Positions 18,177 to 26,611 of a DNA stretch of 64,000 bases are shown piece by piece; positions within the stretch are counted from its first letter, which is position 1, and every line of letters starts with the position of its first letter. The notes beneath the pieces were generated by a model that saw nothing but the letters and a program-made list of their open reading frames with translations, searched no databases and had not been told where the DNA came from. A program made the position numbers and the translations under genes. The DNA is from Desulfosalsimonas propionicica (GTDB taxonomy: Bacteria; Desulfobacterota; Desulfobacteria; Desulfobacterales; Desulfosalsimonadaceae), in the NCBI RefSeq assembly GCF_013761005.1, contig NZ_JACDUS010000003.1:310001-374000 (forward strand). Reading direction: 5' to 3'.

Positions 18177-19064
18177 ATGGTTCTGCATCATGAAAGATCC
18201 GGGAAACAATCCGGAAAAGGGCCCATTGGGATTGCACTGCTGGCGGTTCTGTTTGTTTTTGCAGCAGCCTTGTCCGCATGGGCCGGGCAGTCGCCTTTGA
18301 AGTCTTCCGAGGCTGCGGCCGGAGCGGCGCACACCGGTTATGCGGCTTCCGCAGATCAGGCAGAACTGGATCAGACAGGCCAGGACCCGGCAAATGGTTC
18401 TGCTGACGCCTTTGATGACTTTGAGGAGTTTGATGAATTTGAAGGCGAAATAGGTTCAAAACCCGCGGCTGACCCGCTTTCCGGTTACAACCGGTGGATG
18501 ACCGGGGTAAACGATAAGCTTTATTTCTGGGTACTCAAACCCGCGGCCACCGGATATGCAAAGGTGACCCCGGCTGTGGCGCGCAGATCCGTTGGCCGGT
18601 TTTTCAAGAATCTGGGCTATCCCCTCAGGTTTGTCAACAATCTGCTTCAGCTCAAAATCCGGCGGGCCGGGGTGGAAACAGCCCGGTTCGTGGTCAATAC
18701 CACCGTGGGGGTGGCCGGGTTTGCCGATCCCGCCCGATGGTGGATGGACCTGGAGGCCTATCCCGAGGATTTCGGCCAGACCCTGGGGCATTACGGTGTG
18801 GGCGGCGGCTGGCACCTGGTGCTGCCGGTATTGGGGCCATCCAACCTGCGCGATGCCGTGTCAAAAGTTCCGGACAGGTTTTTAAATCCCGTGGCCTATG
18901 TGGAGCCCACGGAAGTCGCCATTGCCATTTCCGCCTATGACCGGATCAATTATACCTCCCTTCACCTGGGAGAATATGAGCGGTTGAAACAGGATGCCGT
19001 GGACTGGTATATCTTTTTGCGCAATGCCTATGAACAAAACCGGGAAAAGAAAATCCAGGAGTAG
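18177..19064 (+). CDS. mlaA: MlaA/VacJ-family outer-membrane lipid transport protein
   Basis: 295 residues. An N-terminal signal segment ends near AWA-GQS at about residue 36, without the lipobox cysteine normal for MlaA, so it may be cleaved by signal peptidase I. An acidic Phe-rich linker, DAFDDFEEFDEF, at about 77-88 precedes the MlaA domain (DPLSGYNRWMTGVNDKLY onward, then RFVNNLLQLK and TTVGVAGFADPA). MlaA removes phospholipid from the outer leaflet. The open frame reaches back to 18117 inside mtaD, but AAGGAG ten bases before 18177 favours this ATG. MlaC and an RND transporter follow, suggesting an envelope lipid-traffic operon. Confidence 0.88.
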   Translation: MVLHHERSGKQSGKGPIGIALLAVLFVFAAALSAWAGQSPLKSSEAAAGAAHTGYAASADQAELDQTGQDPANGSADAFDDFEEFDEFEGEIGSKPAADPLSGYNRWMTGVNDKLYFWVLKPAATGYAKVTPAVARRSVGRFFKNLGYPLRFVNNLLQLKIRRAGVETARFVVNTTVGVAGFADPARWWMDLEAYPEDFGQTLGHYGVGGGWHLVLPVLGPSNLRDAVSKVPDRFLNPVAYVEPTEVAIAISAYDRINYTSLHLGEYERLKQDAVDWYIFLRNAYEQNREKKIQE

Positions 19065-19069
19065 ACAAC

Positions 19070-19690
19070 ATGAAAAAATCTGCACGCATTACCGTATGGG
19101 TCCTGGCGCTGATCTTCGGCCTGGCCCTGTTTGCCGCACACGGCCGCGTGGAAGCCGAAAGTGCCCAGAGTCTGCTGAAGGAAAAGATCAGCGAGGTCAT
19201 CGATGTTTTGGACAGCCCGGATCTCAGCGAGGCGGATAAAACCGGCAGGATCGAGGATATCGTGGATCCGGTGTTTGACTACGAACTCATGGCCCGGCTC
19301 AGCCTGGGCCGCAGGCACTGGACCGGGCTTTCGGCAGAGCAGCAGGAGACTTTCACCCGGCGCTTTGTCGCCCGGCTCAAGGATTCCTATTTTGACAAGA
19401 TCTCCATGTATTCCGGGGATGCGGATGCGGCTTTTGAGTATCAGCCCGTCAAAGAGCAAAACAACAAGGTGCACGTGCCCGTGGCGGTCCGGGCAGGGGA
19501 TGAAACTGTGGACATGGTGTATAAGTTTTATTCCGCCGGCGGCGATTGGAAAGTCTATGACGTGGAAATCAATGGAGTGAGCATTATCCGCAGCTACCGG
19601 TCCCAGTTTGACCAGATTCTGGCCGACGGCACGGCAGAGGATCTGCTCGAGGCTGTCAAAGAAATCCAGGCACCCGGTGAAAACAGCTAA
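19070..19690 (+). CDS. mlaC: MlaC/Ttg2D-family periplasmic lipid-binding protein
   Basis: Periplasmic lipid carrier of 206 residues with a signal peptide (ITVWVLALIFGLALFAAHG). The MlaC/HpnM-like fold is indicated by FDYELMARLSLGRRHWTGLS at about residues 69-88, VHVPVAVR, and WKVYDVEINGVSIIRSYRSQF at about 160-180, the most conserved part of the family. It lies five bases after mlaA and 32 bases before an HAE3-type RND protein. That order resembles the HpnM-HpnN arrangement of hopanoid loci, although no hopanoid synthesis gene is present here. It probably ferries lipid between MlaA and the RND transporter. Confidence 0.88.
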   Translation: MKKSARITVWVLALIFGLALFAAHGRVEAESAQSLLKEKISEVIDVLDSPDLSEADKTGRIEDIVDPVFDYELMARLSLGRRHWTGLSAEQQETFTRRFVARLKDSYFDKISMYSGDADAAFEYQPVKEQNNKVHVPVAVRAGDETVDMVYKFYSAGGDWKVYDVEINGVSIIRSYRSQFDQILADGTAEDLLEAVKEIQAPGENS

Positions 19691-19722
19691 ACTGACCGCA
19701 GAAAGCACTGTGACCCATATTT

Positions 19723-22281
19723 ATGAAAAAAGACCCGCCCCTTATTGACCGGTTTTTTGACCGTGTGGTGCTTGCCCGGCCGGTCCTGGTTCTTGTATGT
19801 ATTTTAATGGCCGTTGCCGTGCTGGCCCGGTATGCTGTTGATCTGAAAATCGAGGCATCCGCCGACACCCTGGTGCAGCAGGACAATGCGGATTACCTTT
19901 ACTACCAGGAAATCATTGAACGATTCGGATATGATGATTTTTTGGTCATTGCCTATACTCCAAAATCCGGGGATCTGCTTTCAGAGAAGGTACTTTCCCG
20001 GATCGCTCAATTGCGCGATGAAATTGCCGCCATGGAGCGTGTTGCCTCGGTGGTCACCATCCTGGATGTGCCGCTTCTGGAAAGCCCGCCCATGCCGGTT
20101 GCAGAACTGGTGAAAAATGTCCGCACCCTGTCGTCTCCGGATGTGGATCTCTCCCTTGCCAGAAAGGAACTGCAGACCAGCCCCCTGTACCAGAATCTGC
20201 TGGTGAGTTCCGATCTTGAAACCACGGCCCTGCAGATCAATTTCAAAAGCGATCCCGAATATGACAAGGTCTGGCAGCAGCGTCAGCAGCTTCGGGCCAA
20301 AGCCGGGCAGGGGGGGCTGAGCCCGGCGGAAGAAAGGGAAATGCAGCGGCTCCAGTCGCTTATTGACAAACACTGGAACCGTATCGAGGCCCAGCGCAGC
20401 CGGGATATCGCCGCCATCCGAACGATTATGGAAAACCATGAAAATGACGCCGACCTGTTTCTCGGGGGCGTGAGCATGGTGGCAAACGACCTGATGCGCT
20501 TTATCCAAAAGGACCTCAGGGTCTACGGCGGCGGGGTGCTGCTGTGCATGACAATTGTGCTGTGGCTGATTTTCCGCCGGGTACGATGGGTTGTGCTGCC
20601 GCTGGTCAGCTGCGGGCTTTCGGCGGTTGCCACCATGGGACTGATGGGATTGTTCGGCTGGAAGGTAACGGTGGTGTCGTCGAACTTTATTGCCCTGCAG
20701 CTGATCATTACAATGGCCATCTCCATTCACCTGGTGGTTCGCTACCGGGAGCTGATCATTGCCGCGCCGCATAAAAGCCACGCACAGCTGACCGCAGAGA
20801 CGGTCAAGGCCATGAAGACACCGTGCATATATGCGGGGCTGACCACCATTGCGGGATTCGGGTCCCTGTTGTTTGCGGGCATCAAGCCCGTGCAGACCTT
20901 TGGCTGGATGATGTCTGCGGGTATCGTGGTTTCCCTGGCTGTTACATTCATATTTTTTCCGGCCGCACTGGTGCTGTTTAAAAAAGCCCCGCAGCCCAGC
21001 GGGGGCCGGTCCCGCATTGCCCTGACCCGGTGGCTTGCGGGCTTTACCCGTCACCACGGCCGGATGATTGTCATTTTCAGCCTGGCGGCCCTGCTGCTCA
21101 GCGCGGCCGGCATTGGCCGGCTGCGGGTGGAAAACGCCTTTATTGATTATTTCAAGTCCAGCACGGAAATCCACCAGGGCATGACCGTCATTGACCGGAA
21201 GCTGGGCGGCACCACCCCCCTGGATGTGATCATTGATTTTAACGGCCGCGGCACGCAGGCCGAACCGGAGCCGGCCAGTGACGACGGCGGCGGGTCAGAC
21301 GGGTTTGATGAGTTTTCCGAATTTGGTGAATTCGATGAATTTGATGATCCGGCGGATTCAGGCAAGTACTGGTTTACCCCCCACCGGCTCGACCGGATTG
21401 AAACGCTTCACGATTACCTGGATGGACTGGATCACACCGGAAAGGTGCTGTCGCTTGCCACCCTGACAAAGGTGGCCGAGCGGTTGACCGGCGGCCCGTT
21501 GGATACATTTGACGCAGCCCTTTTGTTCAATGAATTTCCCGAGCAATACCGGCAGATGCTCGTGGCCCCGTATGCCTCGGTCAAACATGACCAGGCCCGG
21601 ATCAGCCTGCGGGTGATCGACTCGGATCCGCAACTGCGGCGAAATGCGCTTTTGCAACAAATCCAAAACGATGTGGAGGAAAAACTGGGGTTTGCCAAGG
21701 ACAGTGTGAAACTCACCGGCATGCTGGTGCTGTATAATGATGTGCTGCAAAGCCTGTTCAGCTCCCAGATCATGACCCTGGGACTGGTGATTCTGGCCCT
21801 GATGATCATGTTTCTGCTTCTGTTTCAATCGTTTACCATCGCATTGATCGCCATTTTTCCCAATCTGCTGGCCACCGGGGTGGTGCTCGGGACCCTGGGC
21901 TGGGCAAATATTCCGCTCGATATCATGACCATCACCATTGCCTCGATCAGCGTGGGCATTGCCGTGGACGACACCATCCATTACATTCACCGTTTTCAGC
22001 GGGAATTTCAAAAAGACGGCGATTATCTGCAGGCCATGCAGCGCTGTCACGGAAGCATTGGATATGCCATGTATTACACCACCATTATCATCATCATCGG
22101 CTTCTCCATCCTGGCCACCTCCAATTTTATCCCCACGATTATCTTCGGGGTGTTTACCGGGCTGGCCATGTTCATCGCCCTGGTGGCCGCACTGACCCTG
22201 CTGCCGCAGTTGATCATATGGTTCCGGCCCTTTGGCCCGGCCGGCCGGGTGCAAAGCGCAAATCCGGAACGGGCGGGCTGA
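19723..22281 (+). CDS. RND/MMPL transporter of the HAE3 (HpnN-like) type
   Basis: 852-residue inner-membrane protein with two halves, each a membrane helix, a periplasmic loop and a five-helix bundle. The first bundle starts near residue 265 (VYGGGVLLCMTIVLWLIF) and the second near 680 (QIMTLGLVILALMIMFLLL), with SISVGIAVDDTIHYIHRF carrying acidic residues expected for proton coupling. The second loop contains an acidic Phe-rich stretch, FDEFSEFGEFDEF, at about 527-540, very like the one in MlaA upstream. The MlaA-MlaC-RND order suggests lipid or hopanoid-like export across the envelope. The substrate is inferred only from context. Confidence 0.87.
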   Translation: MKKDPPLIDRFFDRVVLARPVLVLVCILMAVAVLARYAVDLKIEASADTLVQQDNADYLYYQEIIERFGYDDFLVIAYTPKSGDLLSEKVLSRIAQLRDEIAAMERVASVVTILDVPLLESPPMPVAELVKNVRTLSSPDVDLSLARKELQTSPLYQNLLVSSDLETTALQINFKSDPEYDKVWQQRQQLRAKAGQGGLSPAEEREMQRLQSLIDKHWNRIEAQRSRDIAAIRTIMENHENDADLFLGGVSMVANDLMRFIQKDLRVYGGGVLLCMTIVLWLIFRRVRWVVLPLVSCGLSAVATMGLMGLFGWKVTVVSSNFIALQLIITMAISIHLVVRYRELIIAAPHKSHAQLTAETVKAMKTPCIYAGLTTIAGFGSLLFAGIKPVQTFGWMMSAGIVVSLAVTFIFFPAALVLFKKAPQPSGGRSRIALTRWLAGFTRHHGRMIVIFSLAALLLSAAGIGRLRVENAFIDYFKSSTEIHQGMTVIDRKLGGTTPLDVIIDFNGRGTQAEPEPASDDGGGSDGFDEFSEFGEFDEFDDPADSGKYWFTPHRLDRIETLHDYLDGLDHTGKVLSLATLTKVAERLTGGPLDTFDAALLFNEFPEQYRQMLVAPYASVKHDQARISLRVIDSDPQLRRNALLQQIQNDVEEKLGFAKDSVKLTGMLVLYNDVLQSLFSSQIMTLGLVILALMIMFLLLFQSFTIALIAIFPNLLATGVVLGTLGWANIPLDIMTITIASISVGIAVDDTIHYIHRFQREFQKDGDYLQAMQRCHGSIGYAMYYTTIIIIIGFSILATSNFIPTIIFGVFTGLAMFIALVAALTLLPQLIIWFRPFGPAGRVQSANPERAG

Positions 22282-22282
22282 G

Positions 22283-25200
22283 ATGACAGTATCCCAGGAT
22301 TTGTCCCAGAGCCCGGCCCCCGGCAAAAAGCATCTGGCCTTCCGGGGCGATGCCATTGTTTTTTATCTGCATGCACCCGGCCAGGGCCCGGGCAATGCCT
22401 GGCTGCGTACCAACCTGGGTCAGGCGGCTTTGGCCAAACAGGAGGTGATCTGCCAGGTTGAGCAAAACGAGCCCATTTTGTATCATGATTGGTCGGATAT
22501 CCCCATGGTCCCGGCCGGGGAGGGTCGATTTGAGCTGACTGTGGGCTTAACCGAAGTGGGCCATTTCGAGGCCAAGGCGTTTTTTCTGCCAGAGGGGAAG
22601 GAGTCGCCCGTATGGCCGCCCGGTCCCAACACCATCATCAACGTGGAGCCGGCGGAAACGGTTTGCGGCAATATCATTTACAATGCCTTTGTCCGTCAGT
22701 TCGGGCCCAACAAGGACCAGCGGCAGCTGCCGCCCGGGGATGAGCATTTCAAGACCCTCGATCAACGGGGATACACGGTAATCCCCCCTTCAGGAAAGTT
22801 CCGGGATCTGATTCATGAGCTGGATTTTATCATCGGTTACCTTGGCTGCCCGTATATCCAGCTGCTGCCGGTGCATCCCACGCCTACCACCTATGGCCGC
22901 ATGGGCCGGTTCGGCAGTCCGTATGCAGCCCAGAGCTTCACAACCGTGGATCCGGCCATGGCGGAATTTGACCCTGCAGCCACACCCCTGGAGCAGTTCA
23001 TGGAACTGGTCGATGCCATCCATGCCCGGCGCGGGCGGATTTTGCTCGATATTGCCATCAATCATACCGGGTGGGGGGCAAGCCTGCATGAAACGCATCC
23101 TGAGTGGCTGCACAGGGAAAAAGACGGCAAAATCCAGATGCCCGGGGCCTGGGGCGTGGTCTGGGAGGATCTGACCAAGCTCGATTACAGCCATCAGGAT
23201 CTGTGGCAGTACATGGCAGAGGTGTTTCTGACATGGTGCCGCAGGGGCGCGGACGGATTTCGCTGTGATGCGGGATACATGATTCCGGTGGCGGCCTGGC
23301 GCTATATTGTGGCCCGGGTGCGTGAGCAGTTTCCAGATACCCTGTTTTTTCTTGAAGGTCTCGGGGGGAAAATTTCCGTGACCCGGGAGATTCTGAATAC
23401 GGCCAATTTCAACTGGGCCTATTCCGAGCTTTTCCAGAACTATGACAGAGGCCCGGTGGTGGCCCATATGGCCCTGGTGCAAGATATTGCGGCAGCCGAC
23501 GGCCAGATGATTCATTTTGCCGAAACCCATGATAACAACCGTCTGGCATCGGTCTCCAAACGGTTTGCCCGCATGCGCACCGCTGTTGCGGCCCTGATGT
23601 CAGCGGGGGGCGGATTTGCCTTTGCCAACGGCGTGGAATGGTTTGCAACGGAGAAAATCGACGTGCACGGGTCCCCGCCGTTAAACTGGGGGGCGGAAAA
23701 AAACCAGGTGGATCATATCCGGCGCCTAAACGCGCTTCTCAAAACCCATCCGGCTTTTGCTGCCGGGGCGGGCCAGCGTTTTGTCATGGCACAGGAAGGC
23801 AATTTCGCGGTGCTGCTCCGCCATGACCGCCATGGCGAAAACCGGCTGCTGGTTGTAGCCAACCTGGATGCGGACAACGCAGTGCCGGCCCGATGGGAGG
23901 ATGTGATCGAGCCCCTGGCAGACGGCGCTTTTCTGGACCTGGTCAGCGAAGCCCGCATCCGGGCGGAAAAACAGGACAATTGCCGGCAGATGCTTCTGGC
24001 CCCCGGGCAGGTTGTGTGTTTGAGCAATGCGCCCGGGGAACTGGAACGGATTCGGGACTTTGAGCAGGCCGGCAATCGGGTTTCAGCGTCTGTTGTCCAT
24101 CAGCAGCTGCGGGCTGCGGTACTGGAGGTGTTTGCCTTTTATCACGGCACCTGCGACTTAAATGGTTTTGACCCGGATGCGTCCGCCAGGCAGCTCTGCG
24201 ATGATCCCGAGGCTTTTTTGCGGGAGATGAACCCGCAAAGCCGGGAATCGCGTGCCATTGTCTGGAAGTGGCCCGAAGATGCAAAACGAGAGGTGATGGT
24301 GCCGCCCGGCCATTTTCTGCTGGTTCGGGCATCTTCAGATTTTCGTCTGCAGCTGCGCTGTAACAATCAGGTGGTATCCGGGAAATATGCCCTGTGCGCG
24401 GCAGACGGCAGCTATTTTGCCCTGATCTGCCCCGGGCCTGCAGGTACGGACCACCAGAGGGCAGAGCTTCGTCTCACCCTGTATTCCGGTCATGAAAGTG
24501 TTCAGGCAACCGGAAATCTGCTGTATCTGGCACCCCTGGAGAAGGTGGGGGTGGTGCGCGAAATTCCCCGCACCCGGCTTATGGCACAGCCGTTTCTGTT
24601 TCTGGCCACAAACGGCAGGGGAGCTATGATGCGGGCTGCCACCTATGCCCGGCGCATGCGCTCGCGCTATGATGCACTGCTTGCGGCCAACCCGGATCCC
24701 GCCGCGCCCGTGGACCGCTGGATCATGCTTTCCCGGTGCCGGATTTGGCTGGTTTATCAGGATTATGCCCAGGCCGTGCGCACGGATTGCCTTCGCAGAT
24801 TTGTCCATGATTATGACGGCCGGGCTTGCTGGCAGTACCGTATACCCACCGGGCTCGGGCGCCATATCCGCTTTTTCGTGCAAATGGAGATGATGGCCGG
24901 TGAAAACCGGGTGCGGCTTTATTTTTTCAGGCACACGAAGGACTCAGCCGACCAGCTCGAAGACCAGCATCCGGTGCGGATGATTTTGCGGCCGGACATT
25001 GAAAACCGCAGTTTCCATGATGTCACCAAGGCGTTTACCGGCCCGGAGCATACATGGCCGGATGCTGTGGAAGCCCGTGAAAACGGCTTTTATTTTCACC
25101 CCGATCCGGAGCACGGACTTTCGGTGAATATGACCGGGGCCGCGTTTGTCCGGGAGCCGGAGTGGCAGTACATGGAATATCGCCCGGTGGAGGCCGAAAG

Positions 25201-26611
25201 GGGCCTGGATCCCAACTCGGATCTGTTCAGCCCGGGTTATTTCACATGCCGGCTTTCCGGTGGTCAGTCCATGATGCTGGAAGCCTCCATGGACACTGCC
25301 GGGCAGTCGGCCCGGGCCAAATCCACGGAACAGCCGGATCTGAGCGCCGCCAACCCCGCCTCCCTGCCTGTGGCCGCGGCCATGAAGCAGGCCCTGGACC
25401 ATTACGTGGTGGCCCGTCAGGGCTATGCCTCTGTGATTGCCGGTTACCCGTGGTTTCTGGACTGGGGCCGGGATTCGCTGATTTTTTGCCGGGCCCTGAT
25501 CGCCGCAGGCGAGCATGAAAAAGCCGTAAATATTTTGCGGATGTTCGGCCAGTACGAAAAGGACGGTACCCTGCCCAATATGATCCACGGCCATGATGCG
25601 GGCAACCGGGATACTTCTGATGCACCCCTGTGGTTTGCCGTCGCGTGCCGGGACCTGGCCGAAGACCTCAATTCCGTTGATTTTCTGGACGAACCATTTG
25701 AAGGCCGGAGCCTGCGGCAGATTTTGTTTTCCATTGTTTCCGGCTATATTCGCGGTACGTCCAACGGCATCCGCATGGACCGGCAAACCGGTCTGGTCTT
25801 TAGCCCGGCCCATTTTACATGGATGGATACCAATTATCCGGCCGCCACCCCACGCCAGGGCTATCCGGTGGAAATTCAGGCCCTGTGGTATGCGGCCCTG
25901 GTGTTTGTATCCGGGCTGAAACCGCCACAACAGTCCGTAATCGATATTGATTTAAAAGATTTAAGTCAAACGGTGGCCAAGTCCGTTCTGCGTTGTTATT
26001 ATTTTGAATGGCAGGGTTATTTGGCAGACTGCCTTCATTGCGATGCCGGTGACCGGCCGGATCAGGCTGCGGCCGATGATGCCCTGCGGCCCAATCAGCT
26101 GTTTGCACTCACCCTTGGCACCGTGACAGATCCGGAAATCTGCCGGTCAGTGCTGGGTGCCTGCTCCAGATTGCTGGTGCCAGGGGCCATCCGCAGCCTG
26201 GCGGATCAGCCGGTGATCCATCCGCTGGAAATCCGGCATCACAACCACCTGCTGGCAGATCCTTATTATCCGTATCAGGGACAGTACCAGGGAGATGAGG
26301 ATACGAGCCGGAAGCCGGCTTACCACAATGGTACTGCATGGACCTGGGTGTTTCCCTCTTTTTGTGAAGCCTGGGTGGCTGCGTACGGAGAAAACGGCAT
26401 TGCCACGGCGCAAAACTGGCTTGGCAGCAGCACTTGTTTGATCAACAGCGGGTGTCTGGGCCATGTTCCTGAAATCGTCGACGGCGATCATCCGCATCGC
26501 CAGCGCGGATGCGACGCCCAGGCGTGGGGGGCAAGTGAGCTTTACCGGGTGCTGAAACATCTGGAGACAGCAGCCGGGAAGAAATCCGGAAAACAACAGA
26601 GGAAAACATGA
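22283..26611 (+). CDS. Glycogen debranching enzyme with GH13-like N-terminal and amylo-alpha-1,6-glucosidase C-terminal regions
   Basis: Very long (1442 residues) predicted debranching protein. After a beta-sandwich-like N-terminus, residues about 150-560 form a GH13-type barrel: LLDIAINHTGWG, DGFRCDAGYM (nucleophile-region Asp), FLEGLGGK (acid/base-region Glu) and FAETHDNNR. The C-terminal 500 residues resemble the GDE_C/GH133 glucosidase, with YPWFLDWGRDSLIFCRAL and the LPNMIHGHDAGNRDTSDAPLW region. The architecture recalls eukaryotic bifunctional debranching enzymes. The ATG at 22283 is one base after the RND stop; an ATG at 22232 would overlap that gene by 50 bases. The stop overlaps glgP by ATGA. 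Confidence 0.85.
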   Translation: MTVSQDLSQSPAPGKKHLAFRGDAIVFYLHAPGQGPGNAWLRTNLGQAALAKQEVICQVEQNEPILYHDWSDIPMVPAGEGRFELTVGLTEVGHFEAKAFFLPEGKESPVWPPGPNTIINVEPAETVCGNIIYNAFVRQFGPNKDQRQLPPGDEHFKTLDQRGYTVIPPSGKFRDLIHELDFIIGYLGCPYIQLLPVHPTPTTYGRMGRFGSPYAAQSFTTVDPAMAEFDPAATPLEQFMELVDAIHARRGRILLDIAINHTGWGASLHETHPEWLHREKDGKIQMPGAWGVVWEDLTKLDYSHQDLWQYMAEVFLTWCRRGADGFRCDAGYMIPVAAWRYIVARVREQFPDTLFFLEGLGGKISVTREILNTANFNWAYSELFQNYDRGPVVAHMALVQDIAAADGQMIHFAETHDNNRLASVSKRFARMRTAVAALMSAGGGFAFANGVEWFATEKIDVHGSPPLNWGAEKNQVDHIRRLNALLKTHPAFAAGAGQRFVMAQEGNFAVLLRHDRHGENRLLVVANLDADNAVPARWEDVIEPLADGAFLDLVSEARIRAEKQDNCRQMLLAPGQVVCLSNAPGELERIRDFEQAGNRVSASVVHQQLRAAVLEVFAFYHGTCDLNGFDPDASARQLCDDPEAFLREMNPQSRESRAIVWKWPEDAKREVMVPPGHFLLVRASSDFRLQLRCNNQVVSGKYALCAADGSYFALICPGPAGTDHQRAELRLTLYSGHESVQATGNLLYLAPLEKVGVVREIPRTRLMAQPFLFLATNGRGAMMRAATYARRMRSRYDALLAANPDPAAPVDRWIMLSRCRIWLVYQDYAQAVRTDCLRRFVHDYDGRACWQYRIPTGLGRHIRFFVQMEMMAGENRVRLYFFRHTKDSADQLEDQHPVRMILRPDIENRSFHDVTKAFTGPEHTWPDAVEARENGFYFHPDPEHGLSVNMTGAAFVREPEWQYMEYRPVEAERGLDPNSDLFSPGYFTCRLSGGQSMMLEASMDTAGQSARAKSTEQPDLSAANPASLPVAAAMKQALDHYVVARQGYASVIAGYPWFLDWGRDSLIFCRALIAAGEHEKAVNILRMFGQYEKDGTLPNMIHGHDAGNRDTSDAPLWFAVACRDLAEDLNSVDFLDEPFEGRSLRQILFSIVSGYIRGTSNGIRMDRQTGLVFSPAHFTWMDTNYPAATPRQGYPVEIQALWYAALVFVSGLKPPQQSVIDIDLKDLSQTVAKSVLRCYYFEWQGYLADCLHCDAGDRPDQAAADDALRPNQLFALTLGTVTDPEICRSVLGACSRLLVPGAIRSLADQPVIHPLEIRHHNHLLADPYYPYQGQYQGDEDTSRKPAYHNGTAWTWVFPSFCEAWVAAYGENGIATAQNWLGSSTCLINSGCLGHVPEIVDGDHPHRQRGCDAQAWGASELYRVLKHLETAAGKKSGKQQRKT

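Noticed and set aside
19981-21174. 397-codon reverse-strand open frame inside the RND gene
   Set aside because: Composition is His/Gln-rich as expected for antisense of a membrane protein gene; no recognisable domain.
24944-25930. 328-codon reverse-strand open frame inside the debranching gene
   Set aside because: Antisense shadow; the forward frame has clear family motifs throughout.
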